A stretch of DNA of 36,043 nucleotides, taken from contig JAFDZY010000232.1 of NCBI GenBank assembly GCA_018266685.1, positions 1-36,043 on the forward strand, written 5' to 3'. This stretch comes from Bacteroidota bacterium. GTDB lineage: Bacteria > Bacteroidota > Bacteroidia > Flavobacteriales_F > PHOS-HE28. Below the pieces are notes generated by a model. It did no database searches and was not told the origin of the DNA. It saw nothing but the letters and a program-made list of their open reading frames with translations. The translations under genes were made by a program, and so were the position numbers. The stretch's first letter is position 1. Each line of letters opens with the position of its first letter. Positions 25,887 through 34,026 of the stretch are shown here, piece after piece.

Positions 25887-25894
25887 TAAAGATA
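25887..25894 (-). promoter_or_regulatory. near-consensus -7 box of the antiporter operon
   Basis: The minus strand reads TATCTTTA, one base from TAnnTTTG, ending 4 nt before the GTG start at 25882. The implied mRNA is leaderless. Confidence 0.45.
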
Positions 25895-25939
25895 GCGGGG
25901 AAGAACCTGGTGGTTCCGGAAGCGCGCCGAAGCTGCGGA

Positions 25940-26836
25940 TCAACCGAATTTGAAGGAGGTCATGGAAAGGGAACCGGCCACGGGCTGGTCGTTGAACACT
26001 TGTGTTTCATCAGCCGGGTCCCTCACGGCCAAAGCATACAGAAGCGGAAGAAAATGCTCCGGCGTGGGGATGGCCAGGTCGAAGGCTTTGCCTTGGCCGC
26101 GGAAATTGATCAGCGGTGCAGGATCATCATTGGCCACGCACGCTTTGATCCGTTCATTGGCCTCGGTGGCCCAGTCGTATGCGAAGGGAGCACCGTCCAG
26201 CTTGTCCCATGCCACCAGCCCCAGGTTGTGCACCATGTTGCCACTGCCAATGATCAGCACGCCTTTACGGCGCAAGGCCGCCAGTTCACGGGCCATTTCA
26301 AAATGGTATTGCGGCGGTTTGGTATGGTCCAGGCTCATTTGGACCACAGGCACATGGGCTTCCGGATAAAGGTGCTTGATCACGCTCCAGGCACCATGGT
26401 CCAGCCCCCATTGGTGATCGAGCGCCACGTTTCCGGCGGTCACCATCTGTTTCACTTCTTCCGCCAGGGGCGGGCTGCCCGGAGCAGGGTATTGCACTAG
26501 GGACAGCGCGGGCGGAAAGCCGCGGAAGTCGTGGATGGTGCGCGGGTGCTCCATGGCTGTGACGAAAGTACCCTTGGTTTCCCAGTGCGCTGAGATGCAG
26601 AGGATGGCTGCGGGTTTGGACAGTTCACCGCCGACCTTGCGGAAGCCCTGTACGAAGGCGTTCTCCTCAATGGCGTTCATCGGGCTGCCATGGCCCAGGA
26701 AGAGCACCGGCATTTTATCCGTGGGGGCCAGCGTGGCGGCAAGTGAGTTCAAGGCTTTCATTTTCAGGGTAAGCAAGGTGGGCGGCAGCAGCGCCAACAG
26801 GCGCAGGAAATCGTGGCGTTGCATGGGTGTTTTCAT
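25940..26836 (-). CDS. ygiD: 4,5-DOPA dioxygenase extradiol-like protein (YgiD family)
   Basis: A 298-residue protein closely following E. coli YgiD, a zinc-dependent class III extradiol dioxygenase-fold enzyme active on catechols such as DOPA. Shared stretches are PVLFLGHGSPMNA, CISAHWETKG, TIHDFRGFPPAL, YPAPGSP, WGLDHGAWSVIKHLYP, PVVQMSLD, SGNMVHNLG and NPTPEHFLPLLYAL-like near the end. The metal histidines lie in GHGS, SAHW and MVHN. An N-terminal extension of about 40 residues (MKTPMQRHDFLRLLALLP) resembles a Tat signal whose twin arginine has become Arg-His. The ATG at 26836 was chosen; later Met codons at 26824 and before MPVLFLGHG are possible. It lies between the antiporter and mntH on the same strand. 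Confidence 0.9.
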   Translation of the reverse strand: MKTPMQRHDFLRLLALLPPTLLTLKMKALNSLAATLAPTDKMPVLFLGHGSPMNAIEENAFVQGFRKVGGELSKPAAILCISAHWETKGTFVTAMEHPRTIHDFRGFPPALSLVQYPAPGSPPLAEEVKQMVTAGNVALDHQWGLDHGAWSVIKHLYPEAHVPVVQMSLDHTKPPQYHFEMARELAALRRKGVLIIGSGNMVHNLGLVAWDKLDGAPFAYDWATEANERIKACVANDDPAPLINFRGQGKAFDLAIPTPEHFLPLLYALAVRDPADETQVFNDQPVAGSLSMTSFKFG

Positions 26837-26894
26837 CGTGCGGGCCCCGATGTCCATGCCCACAGGACCAAAGGTCGGAAAGGTTGGAGGCAAC

Positions 26895-28763
26895 TCACTT
26901 CACCACCAGCACGGGCACCTTCACGCGGTGGCGCACGGCATCCACCGTGGCGCCGAAGAGCAGGTCTTTGATGCCGCGATGCCCGTGGGAACCCATCACC
27001 AGCAGGTCAGCGGCCGCATGGTTCACAATGGTGGCGATGGAAACCACGGGGTTTCCGTGCCCTACCACGGAATGTGCCTTGTAGCCTGCGGCGTTCAGCT
27101 TGGCCGTATAGGTGGCCAGGTTGTTGGCATCGTCCACCGCCTCACGGTCGCCGGTGAGCGCACCGAGGTAGCGCGCCGCTGCAGATTCGGTGACGTGTAT
27201 CAACAGGTATTCCGCCTCTTTTCCGCCTTGGGCCAGTGCGGCATTGATGGTGCGCTCGTCCTGGTTGCTAAATTCCACCGTGATGCATACGCGGCCGGGC
27301 CTGCGGCGTTCCTGCACGCTGATGTCAGGCACCCGGGCATCGATATGTTGCTTGGCGGTCCTCAGCTTGGCGAAGAAGGGGCGCACCGTAATGTACAGCA
27401 ACAACAGGCCGGCTGCCACTACAATGGGCAGCACCAAGTAGTTCACCCAAGGTGCAGGCCCGCCTGGCGCGGATGTCCAGTGCCCGATTTCCTGGGCCAC
27501 CAGCCTGGCATTGAGCACAACGATGATGATGGCACTGGCCCATGCCAGCATGCGTACCCACGGCTTGATCGCGAATTCGCCCATGCGTTTGCGGTCCGAG
27601 GTGAAGTGGATGAGGGGGATCACCGCAAAGCCAAGCTGCAGGCTGAGCACCACTTGGCTGAGCACGAGCAGTTGCCCAAGGGATTCATCACCGTACCAGT
27701 AGATGCAGAGCACGGCGGGAATGATGGCCATGAGGCGGGTGATCAAGCGGCGCAGCCAGGGGCGGATGCGCAGGTCCAGGTATCCTTCCATCACGATCTG
27801 CCCGGCCAGCGTGCCGGTAATGGTGCTGCTTTGCCCCGCCCCGATCAATGCTATGGCGAAGAGCGTGGGCGCCAACGAGCCGAAGAGTTCCCCCAGCAGC
27901 TGGTGTGCCTGGTCGATCTCCGCCACATCGAAATGCCCGGCCTTGTGGAACGCTGCGGCGGCGAGGATGAGGATGGCGGCATTCACTAAGAAGGCGATGT
28001 TCAGTGCAATGGTGGTGTCGAAGAAATTGAAGCGGATGGCCTCGCGCATGCCCTTGGGGCTTTGCTCAAACCGGCGTGTCTGCACCAAGGAACTATGGAG
28101 GTACAAGTTGTGCGGCATCACCGTGGCGCCAATGATCCCAATGGCGATGTACAGCGCTTCGCTGTTCAGGGCCGAGGGAACAAAGCCCTGGAGCACGTCG
28201 GTGGCCGAGGGTTCCACGATGAACATTTCCGCGAGGAAGGCCAGCCCGATCAGCGAGACGATGGAGATGATGAGCACCTCCATGACGCGCACGCCCTTGT
28301 TCATCAGGAAGAGGATCAGCACCGTGTCCAGGCCGGAGATGAGCACGCCCCAGATCACGGGCAGGCCGAAAAGCAGGTTGAGGCCGATGGCCATGCCGAT
28401 CACCTCGGCCAGGTCGCAAGCGGCAATGGCGATCTCAGCGAGCACGTACAGCGGAATGTTCACCAATGGCGGATAGGTGTGGCGGCTGGCTTGCGCGAGG
28501 TCCAGCCCGCGCACAATGCCGAGGCGCGCGCTGAGGCTCTGCAGCAGCACGGCCATCAGGTTGCTCATCAGCAGCACCCAGATCAACTGGTAGCCGAAGG
28601 CGCTGCCGCCCGCGATGTCCGTGGCCCAGTTGCCGGGGTCCATGTAGCCCACGCTTACCAGGTAGGCCGGGCCGAGGAAGGCGAGCACGCGGCGCCAGCC
28701 CTTTGCGGCAGGGATCTCCACGGTGGCATGCACTTCGCCCAAGGACCTGTGCGCGTGGTTCAT
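26895..28763 (-). CDS. mntH: Nramp-family manganese/iron transporter fused to a universal stress domain
   Basis: A 622-residue protein. Residues about 25-440 are an Nramp (MntH) proton-coupled divalent metal transporter with the metal-site motifs DPGNWATD in helix 1 and MPHNLYLHSS in helix 6, and about 11 membrane segments. Residues about 485-622 are a universal stress protein domain ending in GSHGHRGIKDLLFGAT, which fits the ATP-binding G-2x-G-9x-G(S/T) motif. The fusion suggests nucleotide or stress control of metal uptake. The internal ATG at 28763 is chosen because it forms an ATGA overlap with the mntR stop, indicating coupling; a longer start would extend into mntR. The transported metal is probably Mn(II), given the adjacent MntR-type regulator. 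Confidence 0.93.
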   Translation of the reverse strand: MNHAHRSLGEVHATVEIPAAKGWRRVLAFLGPAYLVSVGYMDPGNWATDIAGGSAFGYQLIWVLLMSNLMAVLLQSLSARLGIVRGLDLAQASRHTYPPLVNIPLYVLAEIAIAACDLAEVIGMAIGLNLLFGLPVIWGVLISGLDTVLILFLMNKGVRVMEVLIISIVSLIGLAFLAEMFIVEPSATDVLQGFVPSALNSEALYIAIGIIGATVMPHNLYLHSSLVQTRRFEQSPKGMREAIRFNFFDTTIALNIAFLVNAAILILAAAAFHKAGHFDVAEIDQAHQLLGELFGSLAPTLFAIALIGAGQSSTITGTLAGQIVMEGYLDLRIRPWLRRLITRLMAIIPAVLCIYWYGDESLGQLLVLSQVVLSLQLGFAVIPLIHFTSDRKRMGEFAIKPWVRMLAWASAIIIVVLNARLVAQEIGHWTSAPGGPAPWVNYLVLPIVVAAGLLLLYITVRPFFAKLRTAKQHIDARVPDISVQERRRPGRVCITVEFSNQDERTINAALAQGGKEAEYLLIHVTESAAARYLGALTGDREAVDDANNLATYTAKLNAAGYKAHSVVGHGNPVVSIATIVNHAAADLLVMGSHGHRGIKDLLFGATVDAVRHRVKVPVLVVK

Positions 28764-29440
28764 CGGTTTCTGGTTTTTCTCCCGGCGGCGGATTCCACCC
28801 ACAGGTGTGCGGCGGCCTGGGCGGAAAGCGCGATGGAACGGCCCTCCTTGTCCTGGAGCTCCAAGCTGTGGTCAAAGGCCTGCTTCGCCTTTACCTCCAC
28901 GAGCTTGCCGATGCTGATCCCTTTGCGGCCCAGCAGGTGCAGCAACGCATCACTGCCGTCCTTCACTGCCGCGATGCGTACGCGGTCGCCTTCCGCTGCG
29001 GAAGCCAGCGGGCGCAAGTCCCGCGCAGGGATGCGGCCATGGCGGTCGGGGATGGGGTCGCCGTGCGGGTCGAACGCGGGGTCGCCGAGGTATGCCGCCA
29101 AGCGATCGGTGAGCTGCTCGCTGCGCACGTGCTCCAGTTGCTCGGCCACCTCATGCACTTCGTCCCAGGCGAACCCCATGCGTTCCACCAGGAATGTTTC
29201 CCACAGGCGGTGCTTGCGCACCAGTTTCAGCGCGGCGGCGCGGCCCTTGGCGGTGAGCTTCACGCCGTAGTAGGGTTCATGGGCCAACAGGCCCTTTTCC
29301 GCCAGTTTCTTCAGCATCACAGTTACGCTGCTGGCCTTGGTGCCCAGCCGTTCGGCCACGTCCTTGGTGGAGGCGCTGCCCCCATCGCCCAGCAACGCAT
29401 GCACGGCCTTGATGTGGTCTTCCTCGCTGCGGGTTAGCAT
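28760..29440 (-). CDS. mntR: MntR/DtxR-family metal-dependent repressor
   Basis: A 226-residue transcriptional regulator. It has a winged helix-turn-helix (1-70: TRSEEDHIKAVHALL, STKDVAERLGTKASSVTVMLKKLAEKGLLAHEPYYG), then a dimerisation and metal-binding domain with HRLWETFLVERMGFAWDEVHEVAEQLEH (ligand-rich Glu and His), and a C-terminal FeoA/SH3-like domain (GDRVRIAAVKDGSDALLHLLGRKGISIG). With Mn or Fe bound, such proteins repress uptake genes. The ATG at 29440 is chosen because a perfect -7 box lies 5 nt upstream; the longer in-frame start would overlap the promoter. It is first in the mntR-mntH operon and divergent from the outer-membrane gene, with a palindrome between. Confidence 0.93.
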   Translation of the reverse strand: MLTRSEEDHIKAVHALLGDGGSASTKDVAERLGTKASSVTVMLKKLAEKGLLAHEPYYGVKLTAKGRAAALKLVRKHRLWETFLVERMGFAWDEVHEVAEQLEHVRSEQLTDRLAAYLGDPAFDPHGDPIPDRHGRIPARDLRPLASAAEGDRVRIAAVKDGSDALLHLLGRKGISIGKLVEVKAKQAFDHSLELQDKEGRSIALSAQAAAHLWVESAAGRKTRNR

Positions 29441-29445
29441 CGTGG

Positions 29446-29453
29446 CAAATGTA
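29446..29453 (-). promoter_or_regulatory. -7 box of the mntR-mntH operon
   Basis: The minus strand reads TACATTTG, a perfect match, ending 5 nt before the mntR ATG. A TTTG, part of the neighbouring palindrome, lies 21 nt upstream, fitting a -33 element. Confidence 0.7.
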
Positions 29454-29469
29454 CTGCCGAACAAAAAAA

Positions 29470-29483
29470 TTAGACAAATCTAA
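29470..29483. promoter_or_regulatory. palindromic operator, probable MntR/DtxR box
   Basis: TTAGA-CAAA-TCTAA is a perfect 5-bp inverted repeat with a 4-bp spacer. It overlaps the -33 region of the mntR promoter and lies 8 bp upstream of the divergent -7 box. Its form resembles DtxR-family boxes (TTAGG-like half sites). One site could silence both directions. Confidence 0.7.
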
Positions 29484-29491
29484 AATAAAAT

Positions 29492-29499
29492 TAAGTTTG
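29492..29499 (+). promoter_or_regulatory. -7 box of the divergent outer-membrane gene
   Basis: TAAGTTTG is a perfect TAnnTTTG, ending 4 nt before the ATG at 29504. The palindrome occupies the spacer and -33 region just upstream. Confidence 0.65.
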
Positions 29500-29503
29500 C
29501 TGC

Positions 29504-30241
29504 ATGAAATGGATGCTGCCGGTGTGCCTGTCCCTGCCCATGGCGATGGAGGCCCAATGGGAGCCCATGGCCACGGACCGCCCGGACCGGTCGGAGTCGG
29601 CAACAACGGTTCCTGGGGGCAGCCTGCAGATGGAATCCGGGTGCATGATGGTGCTGCGCGGGGCCGGCATTGCCAATGGACCCCATCCGCAATTCCTATT
29701 GCGCACCGGCCTTGGGGGAGAGGTGGAAATTCGGGTAACTGGGCACCGGTCTCCGGTTGTTCTGCCTGACGGAGGCCTGGTGGGCGCTTGGGATCCGCCC
29801 GGCATCGGCATCAAGGCAGGCTTGGGCAATGGCGGCCCAACAGGGATCGTGACCGCATTATTGGCCCAAGTGGGCTTGCCGCATTGGTCGGGTCATGCAG
29901 AAAGGCGTACCACCACGGGGGTCCTTATCGCCGCTGATCGGAAGTTGGGTGACCAGGCGGAGATCTGTATAAACGTTGGGCTTGACGGCGATAGGGGATA
30001 TCCGGGGGCAAATGGCTTGTACTCCACGGCCGTAAGTTGGGAACTTGCCGAATGGTTGGATTTGTTTGCTGAGATCTACGGCAGCCAAGCTGCGGATGGA
30101 CCGGTGGAACACGGCTGGGATTGTGGCGCCACATGGGCCATTGGTAAAAACGTTCAATTGGATGCCAATGCGGGCAACGGCTTCCAAGGGCAGGCCTGGT
30201 ACTTCGGTGCGGGCGTATCGTTCCGCGCGGTGATCTGGTGA
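29504..30241 (+). CDS. putative outer-membrane protein under mntR-region control
   Basis: A 245-residue exported protein with a short signal peptide (MKWMLPVCLSLPMAMEAQ). The mature start TDRPDRSESATTVPGGSLQMESG is the hallmark of the 'phenol-degradation MetA-like' transporter family (PF13557 type), which are beta-barrel outer-membrane proteins of mostly unknown cargo. Amphipathic strands follow, ending GQAWYFGAGVSFRAVIW with a terminal aromatic residue, typical of barrel assembly signals. It is divergent from mntR-mntH, and the shared palindrome lies in its promoter spacer. I infer metal-dependent regulation and perhaps a role in metal passage across the outer membrane. The cargo is not shown by sequence. 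Confidence 0.75.
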   Translation: MKWMLPVCLSLPMAMEAQWEPMATDRPDRSESATTVPGGSLQMESGCMMVLRGAGIANGPHPQFLLRTGLGGEVEIRVTGHRSPVVLPDGGLVGAWDPPGIGIKAGLGNGGPTGIVTALLAQVGLPHWSGHAERRTTTGVLIAADRKLGDQAEICINVGLDGDRGYPGANGLYSTAVSWELAEWLDLFAEIYGSQAADGPVEHGWDCGATWAIGKNVQLDANAGNGFQGQAWYFGAGVSFRAVIW

Positions 30242-30271
30242 TTGAAAGCCTGTTATGGGCGCAACAGTCGT

Positions 30272-31468
30272 TCAACTGACCGACACCACTTCCGCGCGCG
30301 CCGCGCCCAGTCCGGTGTAGAGCTTCAATCCGGCCACCACAAGCAACATCAGGAACACGTGGAGCCAATTTCCGGAGAGGTCGAAAAGGCTGCCAACGAT
30401 GATCGGGCCCGAGGCGGCCAACAGGTAGCCGATGGCCTGCACCATGCCCGAAAGCCGTGTTGCAGTTGGTGTGTCCGCCGAACGTACCACAATAAGGTAA
30501 AGTGCCAGGCCAAAGGCACCGCCCAGGGAAAATCCGATCAGGGACACCCAGAGCTGCACCGGTCCCAGTGCGGGGAAGATCAATCCAAGCAAAGCGGCCA
30601 TCTCCATGCCGACAAGTACCATGATGATGGACCGTTGATCACGCTTCCTTCCCGCCCACAGTGGCGTGACCAAGGAGCCGAGCACTCCGGTGGCCTGCGA
30701 CAGGGAAAGCATCCAGCCCGCGAACTCCTTGTCGGCGCCGCGACTGTGCAACATGTCCGGCAGCCAAGCCAAGATCACGTAAAACGCCAACGATTGCAGG
30801 CCCATGAACAGCGCTACATTCCACGCCAAGCGGGAACGACCGAGGTGCTTTTTGAAGTTCAAGGGTGCCATTTCAGCATGGGTCCGGCGGGAACGCGATA
30901 GTTGCGGAAGCCACAACAACAAGGCGAAAAGGGCTGGTACGGCCCACACGGCAAGCGCTCCCCGCCAGCCCCACGGATTTCCCTCCGCAAGTGGCACGGT
31001 GATGCCTGCGGCCAATGCTGCGCCCACGCCCATCATGCTGGAATACAGGCTTGTCATCAGCCCGAACTTTTTGGAAAAACGCTGCTTCACCAACGCAGGC
31101 AACAGCACATTGCCGAACGCAATGGCGATGCCCAACAGTGCGGTGCCGACGAACAGCGTAGCCACGGACGGGAGCGACCGCAATGCAATCCCAAGGATAA
31201 GCAGGCCCATGGCTCCGGCCAGCATGCCGGGAATACCAAACTTTCGGGTGATGATCGGCGTGAGCAGCGAAACAGACCCGAAGGCCAGCAACGGCAGGGT
31301 GGTGAGCAAACCGAGCGTGGAATTTGAAAGGTCCAGCGCCTCGCGGATGGTGCCGGCCAATGGCCCGATGGCAGCGATGGCTGGTCGCAGATTGAAGGCG
31401 ATGAACAATATGCCGGCGGCCAACAAACCATCCTTGGAGCGCGAGGCAATGGGTGTTGGGGAAGGCAT
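30272..31468 (-). CDS. MFS transporter, CynX/NimT type
   Basis: A 398-residue major facilitator superfamily protein with 12 hydrophobic segments. The beginning AAGILFIAFNLRPAIAAIGPLAGTIREAL matches the CynX/NimT (YeaN-like) subgroup, where NLRPAI in helix 1 is characteristic. A basic central loop (LSRSRRTHAEMAPLNFKKHLGRSRLAW) separates the halves. Members export or import small anions such as cyanate or nitroimidazoles, but most are uncharacterised. It is convergent with the outer-membrane gene (30 bp between stops) and divergent from pyrD. Confidence 0.88.
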   Translation of the reverse strand: MPSPTPIASRSKDGLLAAGILFIAFNLRPAIAAIGPLAGTIREALDLSNSTLGLLTTLPLLAFGSVSLLTPIITRKFGIPGMLAGAMGLLILGIALRSLPSVATLFVGTALLGIAIAFGNVLLPALVKQRFSKKFGLMTSLYSSMMGVGAALAAGITVPLAEGNPWGWRGALAVWAVPALFALLLWLPQLSRSRRTHAEMAPLNFKKHLGRSRLAWNVALFMGLQSLAFYVILAWLPDMLHSRGADKEFAGWMLSLSQATGVLGSLVTPLWAGRKRDQRSIIMVLVGMEMAALLGLIFPALGPVQLWVSLIGFSLGGAFGLALYLIVVRSADTPTATRLSGMVQAIGYLLAASGPIIVGSLFDLSGNWLHVFLMLLVVAGLKLYTGLGAARAEVVSVS

Positions 31469-31572
31469 GACAGGAAAGGGAAAGCGTGGGTGCCAATGGC
31501 CGGAATCGTTGGTGGAACAGGCTACCGGCCCGAAAGGGCGGCGAAGGTAGGTGGACCTATTTTTACCGCGCG

Positions 31573-32598
31573 ATGTACAAGCTGCTCCGGCCGTTGCTCT
31601 TCAGCCTGAACCCCGAACGGGCCCACCACCTCACCTTTTCCATGCTGGAAGTGGCCAAACACCTGCCCGGTGCGCTGGCCATCGTGGGCGGTAAGCGTCC
31701 TTCAAAAGCGGCTGCGGTGGAAGTGATGAGCCTGCACTTCCCCGGCCCGGTGGGCTTGGCGGCGGGCATGGACAAGGATGCCAAGCACGTGGATGCCTTG
31801 GCCCGCATCGGTTTCGGCTTCGTGGAGGTAGGCACGCTCACGCCCGTGGCCCAGCCCGGCAACGAGCGCCCGCGCCTGTTCCGCCTCAAGGCCGATCGTG
31901 CCCTGATCAACCGCATGGGCTTCAACAACGGCGGCGTACAGACTGCGGTGGAACGCCTACGGAAGCGCAAGCCCGGCATCGTCGTAGGCGGCAACATCGG
32001 CAAGAACAAGGTGACGCCCAACGAGCAGGCCATCGATGACTACGTGAAGTGCTTCGAGGCCCTGCACCCCGTGGTGGACTACTTCGTGGTGAACGTGAGC
32101 AGCCCCAACACGCCCGGCCTGCGCGCCTTGCAGGAGAAAGGGCCGCTGTTGGAGATCCTGGCTGAGCTCAAACGGCGTGATGCGGCCAAGACCGTACAAC
32201 GCCCCATCCTGCTGAAGATCGCACCGGACCTCACCGACGAACAATTGGACGACATCGTAGCCGTGGTGAAAGAGAGCGGCATCGCGGGCGTGGTGGCCAC
32301 CAACACCACCATTTCACGCGAAGGCTTGAAGATGCCCAAGGCCGAAGTGGAGGCCATCGGCGCGGGCGGTTTGAGCGGAGTGCCCGTACGCGTGCGGAGC
32401 ACCGAGGTGGTGAAGTACCTGCGGGCGCGACTGCCCAAGCCCGTGGTCATCATCGGCGTGGGCGGCATCGACAGCGCGGAAGCCGCCATGGAAAAACTGG
32501 ATGCGGGTGCGGACCTGGTGCAGGTCTTCACCGGGTTGATCTATGAAGGACCGGCGCTTCTGAAGCGGATCAATGCGACTTTCGCTATGCGAAAGTGA
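31573..32598 (+). CDS. pyrD: dihydroorotate dehydrogenase (quinone), class 2
   Basis: A 341-residue membrane-associated flavoenzyme that oxidises dihydroorotate to orotate with quinone as acceptor, the fourth step of pyrimidine synthesis. Features are the amphipathic N-terminal membrane helix (MYKLLRPLLFSLNPERAHHLTF) that marks class 2, then GLAAGMDKDAKHVDAL, EVGTLTPVAQPGN, PRLFRLKADRALINRMGFNN, the catalytic loop NVSSPNTPGLRALQ with its serine, KIAPDL, GVVATNTT, and the FMN phosphate site GVGGIDSAEAAMEKLDAGADLVQVFTG near the end. The ATG at 31573 fits the family start. It is a single gene, followed by a repeat carrying the GxxExxY gene. Confidence 0.97.
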   Translation: MYKLLRPLLFSLNPERAHHLTFSMLEVAKHLPGALAIVGGKRPSKAAAVEVMSLHFPGPVGLAAGMDKDAKHVDALARIGFGFVEVGTLTPVAQPGNERPRLFRLKADRALINRMGFNNGGVQTAVERLRKRKPGIVVGGNIGKNKVTPNEQAIDDYVKCFEALHPVVDYFVVNVSSPNTPGLRALQEKGPLLEILAELKRRDAAKTVQRPILLKIAPDLTDEQLDDIVAVVKESGIAGVVATNTTISREGLKMPKAEVEAIGAGGLSGVPVRVRSTEVVKYLRARLPKPVVIIGVGGIDSAEAAMEKLDAGADLVQVFTGLIYEGPALLKRINATFAMRK

Positions 32599-32605
32599 TA
32601 GATTC

Positions 32606-32635
32606 AACCACGGATGCACACGGATGGACACGGAT
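32606..32635 (+). repeat. CACGGATG repeat, upstream copy
   Basis: Three tandem 10-bp-period units (CCACGGATGC, ACACGGATGG, ACACGGATCG) begin 7 bp after the pyrD stop and contain the start codon of the GxxExxY gene. Confidence 0.85.
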
Positions 32636-33021
32636 CGGAGAGGCATGAAGGCAATGCGCTCCTTCATGCTGCAGAGACCGAAGCGGTCATCGGCGCAGCC
32701 ATGGAAGTGCTGAACGTCCTTGGGCATGGGCTGTTGGAGAAACCTTACGAGAATGCGTTGGCAGTGGAACTCCGGCTTCTGGGAATCCCGTTTGTTCAAC
32801 AACCACGGTTTGATGTGGATTACAAGGGAAAGCATGTGGGCCTGTACGTTCCGGATCTGATCGTATTTGGAAGGATCGTGATCGATCTGAAGGCCATCGA
32901 TCAGATCACCGACCACGAGATCGGACGCATGCTGAATTACTTGAAGATCACAGGGCAGCAAGTCGGCTTGGTCCTGAACTTCAAGTACGCCAAGTTGAAA
33001 TGGAAGCGGGTTGTGCTGTGA
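32614..33021 (+). CDS. GxxExxY family protein (PD-(D/E)XK nuclease-like)
   Basis: A 135-residue protein of the GxxExxY family. The name-giving motif is intact: Gly39-Leu-Leu-Glu42-Lys-Pro-Tyr45. A compact PD-(D/E)XK-like core follows with Asp81 (in VPDLIV) and Asp91-Leu-Lys93 (IDLKAI), then LNYLKITG and the terminal NFKYAKLKWKRVV. The fold suggests a nuclease, but no activity is established for the family to my knowledge. The first residues (MHTDGHGSER) are encoded by the CACGGATG repeat itself, and repeat copies flank the gene on both sides, a known habit of this family. The true start might be a later codon, for example Met30, but the repeat-derived start is the usual annotation. Confidence 0.92.
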   Translation: MHTDGHGSERHEGNALLHAAETEAVIGAAMEVLNVLGHGLLEKPYENALAVELRLLGIPFVQQPRFDVDYKGKHVGLYVPDLIVFGRIVIDLKAIDQITDHEIGRMLNYLKITGQQVGLVLNFKYAKLKWKRVVL

Positions 33022-33025
33022 AATG

Positions 33026-33116
33026 GAACCACGGATGGACACGGATAATGTGCACAGCAAACACACTCTTTCTCGTTTTGGACCCATCCGTGTTCATCCG
33101 TGTGCATCCGTGGTTC
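33026..33116. repeat. CACGGATG repeats, downstream pair in opposite orientation
   Basis: 33026-33046 carries two forward units (GAACCACGGATGGACACGGAT). 33084-33116 carries three units in reverse (CATCCGTGTT, CATCCGTGTG, CATCCGTGGTTC). Together they form an inverted pair that closes the GxxExxY unit just before the HMG-CoA lyase gene. Confidence 0.85.
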
Positions 33117-33135
33117 GGTATTAAACATCAGATCC

Positions 33136-34002
33136 ATGGTTGAGAAAACCCAAGTAAAGCTCATCGAATGCCCGCGCGACGCGATGCAGGGCATCCACCC
33201 GTTCATCCCCACGGAGGTGAAGGTGGACTACCTCAACGGCCTGCTGCGCGTGGGTTTCCACACCATCGACATCGGAAGCTTCGTCAGCCCCAAGGCCATT
33301 CCGCAACTGGCGGACACCGCCGAAGTGCTCGCGCGCATCGACCTGTCGGAAACACGAAGCAAGCTGTTGGTGATCGTGGCCAACGAGCGCGGCGCGGAGG
33401 AAGCGGCAAAGCAGGAAAGCGTGACCTACTTAGGTTATCCGTTCAGCATCAGCGAAACCTTCCAACAGCGCAACACCAACACCAGCATTGAAGGGAGCTG
33501 GGCGCGTACGGCGCACATCGCGGAAACCGCGCGCAAGGCGGGGAAGGAACTGGTGGTATACATCAGCATGGCCTTCGGGAACCCGTATGGCGATCCGTGG
33601 AACGCGGATATCGCCCTGCGATGGACCGACCGCTTGGTGAACGAGCTCGGCGTGCGCATCATCGCCCTCAGCGATACCGTGGGCGTGGCGAAGTCCGAGG
33701 ACATCAACTCGATGTTCAGCGCATTGATCCCTGCATTGCCGGAGGTGGAATTCGGTGCGCACCTGCACGCCCGTTTGGACAATTGGAAAACAAAGACCGA
33801 TGCCGCGTGGAACGCGGGCTGCCGCCGGTTCGACGGTGCGCTGAAAGGCTACGGTGGCTGCCCCATGGCCGAGGATGAGCTGGTGGGCAACTTGGCCATG
33901 GAAGCCTTCGTGCAGGACCTGGAGCAACGCGGCATCCGCACCGGGCTGGACCTGGAACAACTGCGGCGCAGCGTGGCACAGGCGGCAGTGGTTTTTCCGT
34001 GA
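33136..34002 (+). CDS. hydroxymethylglutaryl-CoA lyase
   Basis: A 288-residue TIM-barrel enzyme that cleaves HMG-CoA to acetoacetate and acetyl-CoA, the last step of leucine degradation. Active-site features by comparison with the family: Arg14-Asp15 (in ECPRDAMQG), SDTVG (179-183), the metal-binding His209 and His211 (HLH), and the mobile-loop cysteine Cys242 in YGGCPMAEDELVGN. AFGNPYGDPW is also typical. The N-terminus is shorter than in mitochondrial enzymes. The ATG at 33136 is used; a start 36 nt upstream would read into the repeat. The E1 gene at the left edge could belong to the same branched-chain amino-acid pathway, but it is 32 kb away. Confidence 0.93.
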   Translation: MVEKTQVKLIECPRDAMQGIHPFIPTEVKVDYLNGLLRVGFHTIDIGSFVSPKAIPQLADTAEVLARIDLSETRSKLLVIVANERGAEEAAKQESVTYLGYPFSISETFQQRNTNTSIEGSWARTAHIAETARKAGKELVVYISMAFGNPYGDPWNADIALRWTDRLVNELGVRIIALSDTVGVAKSEDINSMFSALIPALPEVEFGAHLHARLDNWKTKTDAAWNAGCRRFDGALKGYGGCPMAEDELVGNLAMEAFVQDLEQRGIRTGLDLEQLRRSVAQAAVVFP

Positions 34003-34026
34003 TCGGCCGTCGTTGGATTTTGGAAA

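Noticed and set aside
26535..29270. Long plus-strand frames opposite ygiD, mntH and mntR
   Set aside because: They are antisense shadows of well-recognised genes, without recognisable domains.
32606..33116. CRISPR-like array
   Set aside because: Units are 10 bp, contiguous and partly inverted, without uniform spacers; no cas genes are present.
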